Assembly: GCF_900113305.1 (NCBI RefSeq)
Contig: NZ_FOOW01000004.1
Location: 124,001 to 188,000, forward strand
Length of the DNA: 64,000 nt
Direction of reading: 5' to 3'
From: Prevotella sp. KH2C16
GTDB taxonomy: Bacteria; Bacteroidota; Bacteroidia; Bacteroidales; Bacteroidaceae
The notes under the pieces are model-generated. The model had not been told where the DNA came from, made no database searches, and saw only the letters and a list, made by a program, of their open reading frames with translations. Position numbers and translations under genes: made by a program. Below, piece after piece: positions 7,319 through 16,053 of this stretch (position 1 is its first letter; every line of letters starts with the position of its first letter).

Positions 7319-9097
7319 TTGAAACTCAGAAATACACATATTGTCATTGCCTTGGCAGTCCTCATTCTGATGACGGCCGTGGCTCCTTCGTTTGCCAAGA
7401 AGAAGAGGACTGTCCCCCAAAAGGTGGTTGCGGGCAAGGCTCTCTCACGCGAGGAGCGGCGCCGTTATGACTATTTTTTCCTGGAAGCTGTCCGCCAGCA
7501 GAATGCCGGGAAATATTCCGCGGCCTTCGAGCTGTTGTCTCACTGCCTGAAGATAAACCCCAATGCGCCGGAGGCATATTACCTTCAGGCCATGTATTAT
7601 TCGGTCTTGAAACAAGACAGCCTTGCCTTGAGGAACCTTGAGAGGGCCGCTTCCCTGAATCCGGACAATTCTACTTATCTGGAGCGGCTGGCTCAATATT
7701 ATCTCAACGGGAAGGACTTTGACAAGGCTATCGCGGCGTATGAGCAGCTGGCCGGCCGCCATCGCGACCGTACGGATGTGCTGAATGTCCTTATAAACCT
7801 TTACCAACAGGCGAAGAACTACGACGGTATGCTCAACTGCATTAACCGGATAGAACAGCTTGAAGGCAGCAGCGAGGAAATAACTCTTTCCAAAATGCGT
7901 GTCTATGAGATGAAGGAAGACAACAAGTCGGCCTATAAAGTGCTGAAGTCTCTTTGCGACGAGCACCCTAACGACTTGACTTATAAGGTGATGATGGGCA
8001 ACTGGCTCATGCAGCACGGCAAGCAGAAGGAGGCCTATAAGATGTTCGTGGCTGCCCGGAAGATAGATGCCGACAATGATTATGTCCAGAGTTCGCTCTA
8101 CGATTACTATAATGCGGTGGGTGAGAAGGAGCGTGCCGCCGCCCTTCTGGAAAGCATCCTGATTAACCCGAACACGGAACCAAAGAGCAAGGTTACCCTG
8201 ATGCGCGGAGTGATTCAGGACAACGAGGCTCACGGAGGCGACAGTACGCAGGTGCTGAACCTTTTCCGCCTCATCCTCGGAAAGAACCCCACGGACAGCA
8301 CGATGTTAGAACTGGAAGTGGCATACAGGTCTCTGAAGAAGATGCCGGAGGACTCCATCAACGGCGGTCTCTATCGATTGCTGGCCATTCAGCCCGAGAA
8401 CGCCCAGGCTCGCCTTCAGCTGATACAGTCATATTGGGTGAAGGAAAAGTGGGATTCAGTCATCGTCCTGAGCAAGCCGGGTACGGAATATAATACCGAC
8501 GAACTGGTGTTCAGCTATTTTCTGGGAATAGCCTATTATCAGAAAAAGGACAACGACCATGCGCTCGAGGCGTTTCGGCAGGCCGTGAAGCGAACAACGA
8601 GCAAGAGCGATCCAGCCCTTGTGAGCGACTGCTACTCCATCATGGGCGAGATATACCATGAGAAAGGCATGATGGAGGAAACCTTTGCTGCCTATGACAG
8701 TTGTCTGCAGTGGAAGAGCGACCATGTGGGATGCCTGAACAACTATGCCTATTACTTGAGCGTGGAGAACCGCAACCTGCATAAGGCCGAGGAAATGAGC
8801 TATAAGACCATCAAGGCGGAACCGAAAAACTCCACCTTTTTGGATACCTACGCCTGGATTCTGTTCCAGCAGGAGCGGTATACTGAAGCGAAAATCTATA
8901 TCGAGCAAGCGGTGAAGAACGATACCGACAGCGTCCAGAGTCCGGTTATCTTGGAGCACGCGGGTGATATCTATTATAAGGCCAGCGATACCGCAAAGGC
9001 TCTCGACTACTGGAACCAGGCCCTCAAGGCGGGTAGCGAGAGCGTGGTATTGCCCAAGAAGATAAAACTGAAACAATATATCAAGGAAAATGAATAA
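7319..9097 (+). CDS. Exported tetratricopeptide-repeat protein
   Basis: A 592-residue periplasmic or lipid-free exported protein with a clear signal peptide (KLRNTHIVIALAVLILMTAVAPSFA) and about ten TPR units, for example NPNAPEAYYLQAMYYSVLKQD and LDTYAWILFQQERYTEAKIY. The start is a TTG codon: no ATG precedes the signal peptide, and the next ATG would cut into its hydrophobic core. It overlaps the DUF4292 lipoprotein gene by 8 nt. This TPR-DUF4292-EnvC order is a familiar Bacteroidetes arrangement, suggesting a role in envelope assembly as a scaffold; the partner is unknown. Confidence 0.85.
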   Translation: MKLRNTHIVIALAVLILMTAVAPSFAKKKRTVPQKVVAGKALSREERRRYDYFFLEAVRQQNAGKYSAAFELLSHCLKINPNAPEAYYLQAMYYSVLKQDSLALRNLERAASLNPDNSTYLERLAQYYLNGKDFDKAIAAYEQLAGRHRDRTDVLNVLINLYQQAKNYDGMLNCINRIEQLEGSSEEITLSKMRVYEMKEDNKSAYKVLKSLCDEHPNDLTYKVMMGNWLMQHGKQKEAYKMFVAARKIDADNDYVQSSLYDYYNAVGEKERAAALLESILINPNTEPKSKVTLMRGVIQDNEAHGGDSTQVLNLFRLILGKNPTDSTMLELEVAYRSLKKMPEDSINGGLYRLLAIQPENAQARLQLIQSYWVKEKWDSVIVLSKPGTEYNTDELVFSYFLGIAYYQKKDNDHALEAFRQAVKRTTSKSDPALVSDCYSIMGEIYHEKGMMEETFAAYDSCLQWKSDHVGCLNNYAYYLSVENRNLHKAEEMSYKTIKAEPKNSTFLDTYAWILFQQERYTEAKIYIEQAVKNDTDSVQSPVILEHAGDIYYKASDTAKALDYWNQALKAGSESVVLPKKIKLKQYIKENE

Positions 9098-9980
9098 GTC
9101 TATTTTAAAGATAACAGTAGTCGGCCTCGCCTTGCTTGTTGCCTCGTGTGGCACCAAGAAGGCCGTAGTAGGCAGCTCCGTACCGAAGACTCCGGCCGTT
9201 GCCAGGGGAGAGGGCAGCACCGCTTTGCAGGAGTTGGCGTTTGTCCAGATGGTTTCCGACCGGCAGCTTTACCAGAAGAACATCGTGGCCGACATGTCTT
9301 TCAACATTCGGGCGGGGTCGAAGAATATCACGGTTCCCGGTTCCGTACACATGCGCAAGGACGAGGTGGTGCGCCTCCAGCTGTTCATCCCGTTGCTGGG
9401 CAGCGAGGTCGGCCGGCTGGAGTTCACGCCGGATTATGTGCTCGTGGTCGACCGCATGCACAAGGAATATATCAAGGCCGATTATACGCAGCTGGACTTC
9501 CTGAAGGAGAACGGGCTCAACTTCTACAGCCTTCAGGCCCTTTTCTGGAATCAGCTGTTGCTTCCGGGAAACCAGAAGGTGGGTGAAGCCGACCTTCAGC
9601 AGTTCGATGCCGACCTCGCGAAGCAGGGTCCCATCGTCCCGGTGAGCCTGAAAAACGGGAAGATGACTTTCTTGTGGAATGCCGATAAGAACGACGGCCG
9701 CATTCTTTCGACCGTCGTAGAATATCTGAGTACCGCCCACGGCAAGTCGAGCCTTACTTGGAAATATTCCAATTTCCAGCCGGTGGGTGTCAAGCTGTTC
9801 CCTGCCTCGCAGGAGTTTACCTTCACCACGAATGCCGGCGGGAAACCGCAGACAGGCAAGGTAACCATCGACATGGATGCCATCCGCACCAACGACGACT
9901 GGGATTCGCAGTCTTCCGTCTCTCCGAAGTACAAGCGAGTGGAGGCAAAGGATGTGTTCGACAAAATCTTGAAAATGTAA
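9090..9980 (+). CDS. DUF4292 lipoprotein
   Basis: A 296-residue lipoprotein with signal peptide and lipobox LLVASC-GTKKA (Cys near residue 20). The body matches the DUF4292 family, which has a LolA/LolB-like half-barrel appearance: MSFNIRAGSKNITVPGSVHMRKDEVVRLQLF, then GRLEFTPDYVLVVDRMHKEY. Overlap with the TPR gene and direct abutment (stop then ATG) to the EnvC-like gene show one transcript. A role in carrying lipid or lipoprotein at the outer membrane is an inference from fold resemblance only. Confidence 0.82.
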   Translation: MNKSILKITVVGLALLVASCGTKKAVVGSSVPKTPAVARGEGSTALQELAFVQMVSDRQLYQKNIVADMSFNIRAGSKNITVPGSVHMRKDEVVRLQLFIPLLGSEVGRLEFTPDYVLVVDRMHKEYIKADYTQLDFLKENGLNFYSLQALFWNQLLLPGNQKVGEADLQQFDADLAKQGPIVPVSLKNGKMTFLWNADKNDGRILSTVVEYLSTAHGKSSLTWKYSNFQPVGVKLFPASQEFTFTTNAGGKPQTGKVTIDMDAIRTNDDWDSQSSVSPKYKRVEAKDVFDKILKM

Positions 9981-11609
9981 ATGAAACGACTGATTCTATT
10001 GATTCTTGTCCTTGCGTGTACCGTAGCAGTGCCTGCCCAGAAGAAAAGCACCGTAAGGAAGACTGCGCCGACAACCAGGACCACCCGAAAGAAGACGACC
10101 AGGGCCACTCCCAAGAAGAAAGGGAGGACGACGAGAAAGAAAACCACGGCCAAGAAACGGGATGCTTCTTACGGCAACAAGGAAATCAAGGGGCTGCAGA
10201 GTCAGCGTGCCGCGGTGCGTAAGAAGATTCGCCAACAAGAGCAGGCGCTCAAGGCAAACAAGGCCGATGTGCAGCAGAGGCTGAAGAATCTGCTCGTCAT
10301 CAACAGCGAGATCAGCGAGAAGCAGAAGTCCATCGACGGCATTCAGCAGGACATTTCGCATCTCGACAACAACATCGGCATCCTCCAAAGCCAGCTTAAA
10401 ACCCTCGAGGAACAGCTTCAGGATCGCAAGGCCAAGTATATCAAGTCGATGCGCTATATGGCCCGCCATCGCACCGTTCAGGACAAGTTGATGTTCGTTT
10501 TCTCGGCAAAGAGCCTCACGCAGATGTATCGCCGTATGCGTTTTGTGCGCGAATACGCGGCCTATCAGAAAGCACAGGGCGAGCTCGTAAAGGCCAAGCA
10601 GGAGCAGGTTACTGAGAAGCACAAGCAGCTTCAGACAGTGAAAGGCCAGAAGCACACCCTTCTCGCCAAGGACCAGAAGGCTCGTGCCGAATTGGAGGGA
10701 AAGCAGACGGAGCAGCAGGAGATGGTCAAAGGCCTTCAGAAACAGCAGAAGACCATCCAGCAGGTAATTGCCCGGCAACGGCAGAAAGACAATGAGTTGA
10801 ATGCGCAGATAGACCGTTTGATAGCCATCGAGGTGGCCAAGGCGAAGGCTCGGGCTGAGGCCGAGGCCAGGCGCAAGGCCGCTGAAGCTGCCGCGGCGGC
10901 AAAGAGGAAGGCCGAGGAGCTTGCCCGCAAGAAGGCCGAGGCGGAGGCTGCCGCAAGGGAGAATGCCCGCAGGATTGCCGCCGCCAAGGAGCGCGAGGCG
11001 CGCCTGAAGTCGGAGGCCGAGGCAGCTGCCAAGACGAATAATGCCGCTGCCAAGGCTCGGGCGGAGCAGGAGGCTCTGGAAGCCAGGGCCGACCGCGAGG
11101 CTGCCGAGCGTAAGGCAAAGGCCGATGCGGAGCGCAGCAAGAAAGAGATTGCCTCGGCCAAGAAGAAAGCCGACGAGGCTTCCGGCTACAGTTCTGCCGA
11201 CCGCATGCTGAGCGGAGGCTTTGCGGCGAACAAGGGCAGGCTGCCCATGCCTATCTCCGGGCGTTATAAAATAGTGAGCCACTTCGGGCAATACAGCGTG
11301 GAAGGCCTCAAGGGCATCACCCTCGACAACAAGGGTATCAACCTTCTCGGCAGTCCGGGAGCCGTGGCCCGCTCCATCTACGACGGCGAGGTGAGTGCCG
11401 TCATCCAATGGTCGGGCACCTATGTGGTGATGGTGCGCCACGGGGCTTACATCTCCGTATACTGCAACCTGAGCTCCGTAGCCGTGTCGAGAGGCATGAG
11501 GGTCTCCGCACGGCAGGCTCTGGGCAATGTGGGAAGCGACAATATCTTGCAGTTCCAGTTGCGCCGGGGCACGGCGAAGCTTAATCCCGAAGCGTGGCTG
11601 GGCCGATAG
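9981..11609 (+). CDS. EnvC-like murein hydrolase activator with degenerate LytM domain
   Basis: A 542-residue exported protein: signal peptide (LILLILVLACTVAVPAQ), a Lys/Arg/Thr-rich stretch to about residue 60, long coiled coil (about 65-275), an Ala/Lys/Glu-rich second coil (about 280-400), and a C-terminal LytM/peptidase M23-like domain (about 420-540). The layout is that of EnvC, which activates periplasmic amidases at division. The zinc ligands of active M23 enzymes are missing: the HxGxD region reads KGITLDNKGINL and the LHFEIR strand reads LQFQLRR, so it should not cut peptidoglycan itself. It starts the base after the previous stop codon. Codon use in the coil is strongly biased but in line with neighbours. 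Confidence 0.87.
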   Translation: MKRLILLILVLACTVAVPAQKKSTVRKTAPTTRTTRKKTTRATPKKKGRTTRKKTTAKKRDASYGNKEIKGLQSQRAAVRKKIRQQEQALKANKADVQQRLKNLLVINSEISEKQKSIDGIQQDISHLDNNIGILQSQLKTLEEQLQDRKAKYIKSMRYMARHRTVQDKLMFVFSAKSLTQMYRRMRFVREYAAYQKAQGELVKAKQEQVTEKHKQLQTVKGQKHTLLAKDQKARAELEGKQTEQQEMVKGLQKQQKTIQQVIARQRQKDNELNAQIDRLIAIEVAKAKARAEAEARRKAAEAAAAAKRKAEELARKKAEAEAAARENARRIAAAKEREARLKSEAEAAAKTNNAAAKARAEQEALEARADREAAERKAKADAERSKKEIASAKKKADEASGYSSADRMLSGGFAANKGRLPMPISGRYKIVSHFGQYSVEGLKGITLDNKGINLLGSPGAVARSIYDGEVSAVIQWSGTYVVMVRHGAYISVYCNLSSVAVSRGMRVSARQALGNVGSDNILQFQLRRGTAKLNPEAWLGR

Positions 11610-11646
11610 CCGGTGGGGGATTTCCCGTTCTCGGTGAGTCGTAAGT

Positions 11647-11693
11647 CGGCCTTTTGAGAGTGGAGTGATAGTTTTTCATTCTCCAAAAGGCCG
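11647..11693. terminator. Hairpin after the EnvC-like gene
   Basis: Stem CGGCCTTTTGAGAGT pairing with ATTCTCCAAAAGGCCG. It lacks a clean T-run, so it may be a weak terminator or a decayed part of the adjoining array B: its right arm falls on the 22-bp grid of that array (a unit-like segment at 11683). Confidence 0.45.
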
Positions 11694-11704
11694 TTAATTA
11701 CACA

Positions 11705-11767
11705 GTAAAATCTGAGAATTTACTTACTGAAATCTCAGATTTTACCTACTAAAGTCTTAGATTTTAC
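11705..11767. repeat. 22-bp-period palindrome array B (3 units)
   Basis: 19-nt units at 11705, 11727 and 11749: GTAAAATCTGAGAATTTAC, CTGAAATCTCAGATTTTAC and CTAAAGTCTTAGATTTTAC, each near-palindromic around the middle, with 3-nt spacers, exactly 22 bp apart. A hybrid unit (CCAAAAGGCCGTTAATTAC) lies one more period upstream at 11683. The array is in the gap between convergent genes. Confidence 0.88.
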
Positions 11768-11792
11768 ATCTCTGGTTGCCGTCGCCGATCTT

Positions 11793-12860
11793 TCAGAAAG
11801 CCAGTTCCTTGCAACCGAGCAGCTGCATATAGATGTCGAAGGCATGGTTGATTTCGCTCAGGCAGATGAACTCGTCGGCGGAGTGAGACCGCGCCGACTC
11901 GCCTGGCCCGAGCTTGAGCGACGGGAACGGCATGAGCGCCTGGTCGCTGAGCGTGGGCGAGCCGAAGGGTTTCAGGCCCATTTCCACGCATCTCCGCACC
12001 AGGGGGTGGCTTTCGGGAATGTGCGAGGAGCGGAGGTGGAAGGAGCGGGCCTTTACCTCCGACTTCAGGTGCCGGCGGATAAACTCGAACACCTCCTGGT
12101 TGTCATAGTATTCATTGGTGCGGATGTCGGCCACCATGCGGCATTCGTCGGGTATCACATTATGCTGCGTGCCGGCGCTGATCATGGTTACATTCATCAG
12201 CGTGGGGCCGAGCAGGGGGCTCACTCGCTCGAACCGGTAGCCGCGCATCCAGTTCAGGTCGTCGAGGGCTTCGTAGATGGCATTCCGCCCCTCGTTGCGG
12301 GCGGCATGGCCGCTCCTGCCCCTCGCCGTGATGTCGAGCACCATCAATCCCTTTTCCGCAATGGCCGGCTGCATGCCCGTGGGCTCGCCCACGATGGCCG
12401 CGTCAATCTTTGGCAGCAGGGGTAGGGCACGGCGGATGCCGTCGGTGCCCGACACTTCCTCCTCTGCTGATGCCAGATATACTAAGTTGTAGTTTCGTTC
12501 GAGGGGAAGAAGAGTCCTGAAAACCTGGAGGAGAGTTACGAGTCCTCCTCCGCAGTCGTTGCTCCCGAGGCCGTAGAGCCTGTCGCCTTCGATGGATGGC
12601 GTGAAGGGTGGCCGCTGCCAGCTGTCTACGGGCTTGACGGTGTCGATGTGCGCATTGAGCAGAAGGGTGGGACGCGAGGCCGTGAACCCGGGGTCGAGAG
12701 CCCACACATTGTTGGCCTCTCGGCGGGGAGTCAGCCCGTAGCTCTCCATCTGCCGTTGCATGATGTCTACCGCCTCGGCTTCCTGCCGGCTGACCGACGG
12801 CGTCGCAATGAGCTTTTTGAGGAGGCAGACAGCGTCTTTCTGGAATTCTTCTTTCGTCAT
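11793..12860 (-). CDS. M20 family deacetylase, ArgE-like
   Basis: A 355-residue zinc-dependent M20 peptidase/deacylase. Metal-site motifs are LLNAHIDTV, GSNDCGGGLVTLL, YLASAEEEVSG (catalytic Glu pair) and the C-terminal ARSHSADEF. Length and motifs fit ArgE-like acetylornithine/acetylcitrulline deacetylases; in Bacteroidetes this enzyme often acts on N-acetyl- or N-succinyl-citrulline in the modified arginine pathway. No arginine genes are nearby, so the substrate is uncertain (a DapE-type role is the alternative). The ATG at 12860 (MTKEEFQKD) is preferred over an upstream extension, as it lies 8 nt after a perfect -7 box. Confidence 0.85.
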   Translation of the reverse strand: MTKEEFQKDAVCLLKKLIATPSVSRQEAEAVDIMQRQMESYGLTPRREANNVWALDPGFTASRPTLLLNAHIDTVKPVDSWQRPPFTPSIEGDRLYGLGSNDCGGGLVTLLQVFRTLLPLERNYNLVYLASAEEEVSGTDGIRRALPLLPKIDAAIVGEPTGMQPAIAEKGLMVLDITARGRSGHAARNEGRNAIYEALDDLNWMRGYRFERVSPLLGPTLMNVTMISAGTQHNVIPDECRMVADIRTNEYYDNQEVFEFIRRHLKSEVKARSFHLRSSHIPESHPLVRRCVEMGLKPFGSPTLSDQALMPFPSLKLGPGESARSHSADEFICLSEINHAFDIYMQLLGCKELAF

Positions 12861-12868
12861 GTTAGGGG

Positions 12869-12876
12869 CAAATTTA
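12869..12876 (-). promoter_or_regulatory. -7 box of the M20 deacetylase gene
   Basis: Minus strand TAAATTTG followed 8 nt later by the ATG; predicted leader of at most a few nucleotides. Confidence 0.5.
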
Positions 12877-12918
12877 AGAAAAATTTCCAAATAATTTCTT
12901 ATTTTACAAAGATTTCTT

Positions 12919-12926
12919 TATCTTTG
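12919..12926 (+). promoter_or_regulatory. -7 box of the acyl-CoA ligase operon
   Basis: TATCTTTG, 24 nt before the ATG at 12951. Confidence 0.55.
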
Positions 12927-12950
12927 CAATAAACTAAAACAACAGAACTT

Positions 12951-14759
12951 ATGCAGACGAACAGTCATCTCTCGGTACTGATTCATGAGCAGGCCAAGAA
13001 GTACGGAAGCCGTTCAGCCCTTACCTTTCGCAGTTTCGGGAGTCTCAAGTGGAAGGATGTTTCATGGAAGCAGTTCTCCCTGAGGGTCATGCAGGTGAGC
13101 AACGCCATGCTCAATCTGGGCATCAAGCCGCAGGAAAACATAGCCGTGTTCTCGCAGAACTGCATCCACTATCTCTATACGGACTTCGGGGCTTATGGTG
13201 TCCGTGCCGTCTCCGTCCCCTTCTATGCCACCTGCAGCGAGCAGCAGATACAGTATATGATTAACGACGCGAAAGTCAGGTTTCTCTTCGTGGGCGAGCA
13301 GGAGCAGTATAACAAGGCGCACCGCATCTTCCCGTTGTGCCACACGCTGGAGCGTATCATCATCTTCGACAGCAGCGTGCGCATAAGCAGCCACGACCCT
13401 AATGCCCTTTATTTCGAAGACTTTATCCGTCTCGGCGAGGGGCTCCCGCGGCAGACGGAGGTGGAGAGGCGCTGGAAAGAGGCTTCCATGGACGATCTCT
13501 GCAACATTATCTATACGAGCGGAACGACGGGGGAGAGCAAGGGCGTCATGCTCACCTACGGCCAGTATTACGCCGCAATGGAGGCAAACCACAAGTGCGT
13601 GCCCGTTACGGAAAAGGATAAAGTCATCAATTTCCTGCCGTTCGCGCACATCTTTGAGCGGGGATGGACTTATCTGGCGCTGACCGTGGGCAGCCAGCTC
13701 ATCATCAACACCTATCCGAAGGAGATTCAGCAGAGCATGCGGGAGACCCATCCCACGAGCATGTCGTCGGTTCCCCGGTTCTGGGAAAAGGTGTATGTGG
13801 CCGTGAAGGATAGGATCGACCGTTCCAGCGGTTTCCAGCAGAGGATGTTCAAGCACGCCCTCGAAGTGGGTCGGAAGCATAACATCGAGTATCTTGCCAA
13901 CGGCAAGCGGCCTCCTCTGGGACTGGCATTGGAATACAAGGTCGTCAACAAGTCAATCCTCAGCCTGGTGCGCAAGCAGCTGGGACTTGACAATCCGAAT
14001 ATCTTTCCCACGGCCGGAGCGGCCGTCTCGCCGGAGGTGGAGCAGTTCGTCCATTCTATCGGCATCAATATGATCGTGGGCTATGGTCTCACCGAGAGCC
14101 TCGCGACGGTGTCGTGCGACCATCGGGACGAGCCTTACACCATCGGCTCCGTCGGCCGTCCGATAGAAGGAATACAGATTAAAATCGGTGAGAACGACGA
14201 GGTCTTGCTCAAAGGACCTACTATTACGCAGGGCTACTATCAGCGCGATGATATCAATAAGACGGCTTTTGATGCCGACGGATTCTTCCATACGGGCGAC
14301 GCAGGCTATATCAGGGACGGCGAACTGTTCCTCACGGAGCGCATCAAGGATCTCTTCAAGACCTCTAACGGCAAGTATATCGCTCCGCAGATGGTGGAGT
14401 CGATGTTGCTCGTAGACAAGTATATCGACCAGGTGGCAGTCATTGCCGACGAGCATAAGTTTGTTTCTGCCCTCATCGTGCCGGAATTCCGCCTGCTTGA
14501 GGAGTATGCCAAGAATGAGGGCGTCGAGTTCAATAATCGTGAAGATCTTTGTGCAAGCAAGAAGATTCAGGACATGCTGATGGACCGGATACAGACTCTG
14601 CAGCAGTCGTTGGCTCCTTATGAGCAGGTCAAGTGTATCAGTCTGTTGCCGCATCACTTTGCCATGGAGACAGGAGAACTGACGAATACGCTGAAATTGA
14701 AACGCGCGGTCATCTACAAGAACTATAAGGAGGTGATCGACAAGATGTATGAAGAATAA
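12951..14759 (+). CDS. Long-chain fatty acid--CoA ligase (AMP-binding)
   Basis: A 602-residue ANL-superfamily enzyme that activates fatty acids through an acyl-AMP. Motifs: IYTSGTTGESKGVMLTYG (P-loop), INFLPFAHIFERGWTY, VGYGLTESLATVSC, DGFFHTGDAGYIRDGELFLTERIKDLFKTSNGKYIAPQ split over the hinge region. It resembles the AMP-dependent synthetases of Bacteroides that recycle or import fatty acids for lipid synthesis. Its stop overlaps the prfB ATG by one base (TAATG), so both are cotranscribed. Confidence 0.93.
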   Translation: MQTNSHLSVLIHEQAKKYGSRSALTFRSFGSLKWKDVSWKQFSLRVMQVSNAMLNLGIKPQENIAVFSQNCIHYLYTDFGAYGVRAVSVPFYATCSEQQIQYMINDAKVRFLFVGEQEQYNKAHRIFPLCHTLERIIIFDSSVRISSHDPNALYFEDFIRLGEGLPRQTEVERRWKEASMDDLCNIIYTSGTTGESKGVMLTYGQYYAAMEANHKCVPVTEKDKVINFLPFAHIFERGWTYLALTVGSQLIINTYPKEIQQSMRETHPTSMSSVPRFWEKVYVAVKDRIDRSSGFQQRMFKHALEVGRKHNIEYLANGKRPPLGLALEYKVVNKSILSLVRKQLGLDNPNIFPTAGAAVSPEVEQFVHSIGINMIVGYGLTESLATVSCDHRDEPYTIGSVGRPIEGIQIKIGENDEVLLKGPTITQGYYQRDDINKTAFDADGFFHTGDAGYIRDGELFLTERIKDLFKTSNGKYIAPQMVESMLLVDKYIDQVAVIADEHKFVSALIVPEFRLLEEYAKNEGVEFNNREDLCASKKIQDMLMDRIQTLQQSLAPYEQVKCISLLPHHFAMETGELTNTLKLKRAVIYKNYKEVIDKMYEE

Positions 14760-15883
14760 TGATAACAAGTGATCAGTTGAAGGATGTGCTGGAGCGGGCC
14801 GAGGCGTTGAACCGCTATCTGAACATCGACCAGAAGAAAGTGGAATTCGAGGAAGAGCAGCTGCGCACCCAGGCACCCGACTTTTGGGAGGATCCCGTTC
14901 GGGCCCAGGAGCAGATGAAGAAAGTAAAGGGAATCGAGAAGTGGCTCGTCGGGTATAAGAATGTCCGTCAGTATGCTGACGAACTGCAGTTGGCATTCGA
15001 CTTCTACAAGGAAGATATGGTCTCGGAAGAGGAGGTGGATGCCGACTACGGAAAAGCTATCGAGGCCATCGAGGAGCTGGAATTGAAGAACATGCTGCGT
15101 CAGCAGGAAGACCCGATGGACGCTGTATTGAAGATAAACTCAGGTGCCGGCGGCACGGAGAGCCAGGACTGGGCCCAGATGTTGATGCGCATGTATCAGC
15201 GTTGGGGGGAGAGCCACGGCTATTCCGTAAAGATTACGGACATCCAGGAGGGTGATGAAGCCGGCATCAAGAGCGTTACCATGACCTTTGAGGGCGGCGA
15301 ATATGCCTACGGATACCTGAAGAGCGAGAACGGGGTGCACCGTCTGGTGCGCGTTTCTCCCTATAATGCGCAGGGCAAGCGGATGACCTCCTTTGCGAGC
15401 GTGTTCGTTTCCCCTCTCGTCGACGAGACCATCGAGGTGTATGTAGACCCGGCAAGAGTCAGCTGGGACACCTTCCGCTCCAGCGGTGCGGGCGGCCAGA
15501 ATGTGAACAAGGTGGAGTCGGGTGTTCGCCTCCGCTACATGTATCAGGATCCGGATACCGGCGAGGAGGAGGAAATCCTGATAGAGAATACCGAGACGCG
15601 CGACCAGCCTAAGAACAAGGCCAAGGCCATGCTGCTCCTGAAAAGTCAGCTGTATGACCGGGCAATGCAGAAGCGCTTGGCTGAAAAAGCCAAGATAGAA
15701 GCCGGTAAGAAGAAGATAGAATGGGGCAGCCAGATACGCAGCTATGTCTTCGACGACCGCCGGGTGAAGGACCATCGCACGAATTTCCAGACCTCGGATG
15801 TGGACGGAGTCATGGACGGCAAGATTGACGATTTCATCAAAGCCTACCTGATGGAGTTCCCGACGAATGATGACGAAGGATAA
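14759..15883 (+). CDS. prfB: Peptide chain release factor 2
   Basis: RF2 (374 residues), which reads UGA and UAA. The peptidyl-tRNA hydrolysis motif SGAGGQNVNKVESGVRL is intact. The codon-reading tripeptide, SPF in most RF2, is SPY here (VRVSPYNAQGKRMTSF). The frame is continuous from the ATG: the in-frame UGA and CUUUGA slip site that regulate prfB in many bacteria are absent, so this copy is not autoregulated by frameshifting. It overlaps the acyl-CoA ligase stop and is followed after 29 nt by a small membrane protein. Confidence 0.95.
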   Translation: MITSDQLKDVLERAEALNRYLNIDQKKVEFEEEQLRTQAPDFWEDPVRAQEQMKKVKGIEKWLVGYKNVRQYADELQLAFDFYKEDMVSEEEVDADYGKAIEAIEELELKNMLRQQEDPMDAVLKINSGAGGTESQDWAQMLMRMYQRWGESHGYSVKITDIQEGDEAGIKSVTMTFEGGEYAYGYLKSENGVHRLVRVSPYNAQGKRMTSFASVFVSPLVDETIEVYVDPARVSWDTFRSSGAGGQNVNKVESGVRLRYMYQDPDTGEEEEILIENTETRDQPKNKAKAMLLLKSQLYDRAMQKRLAEKAKIEAGKKKIEWGSQIRSYVFDDRRVKDHRTNFQTSDVDGVMDGKIDDFIKAYLMEFPTNDDEG

Positions 15884-15912
15884 ACAACTGAAAACCTAAA
15901 AATAATAAGACT

Positions 15913-16053
15913 ATGAGTGAAAGAAGTAAAGTCCGTCGCGCCCAGCGTGAGGCAAAGCAGGAGAAGCAGGCCAGGAAAGTGATTATGTGGATAGCAGGCT
16001 TCTTGGTTGTGTTTGCACTCTGCCTCTTGGTTTATGCAATTGCATTTATGTAA
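15913..16053 (+). CDS. Small single-helix membrane protein
   Basis: A 46-residue ORF: a basic N-terminus (MSERSKVRRAQREAKQEKQA) then one membrane helix (VIMWIAGFLVVFALCLLVYA). The TAA overlaps the ATG of the CYTH gene (TAATG). The amphipathic basic tail, clean helix, and tight packing between prfB and the CYTH gene argue that it is real. Function unknown. Confidence 0.7.
   Translation: MSERSKVRRAQREAKQEKQARKVIMWIAGFLVVFALCLLVYAIAFM

Noticed and set aside
9996-11441. Long minus-strand reading frame (481 codons)
   Set aside because: It is the mirror of the Ala/Lys/Glu-rich coiled coil of the EnvC-like gene; its translation is a low-complexity Leu-rich sequence with no start context.
14759-14860. 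Programmed frameshift in prfB
   Set aside because: The region where CUUUGA normally occurs reads CTGAACATC in the open frame, with no in-frame stop.
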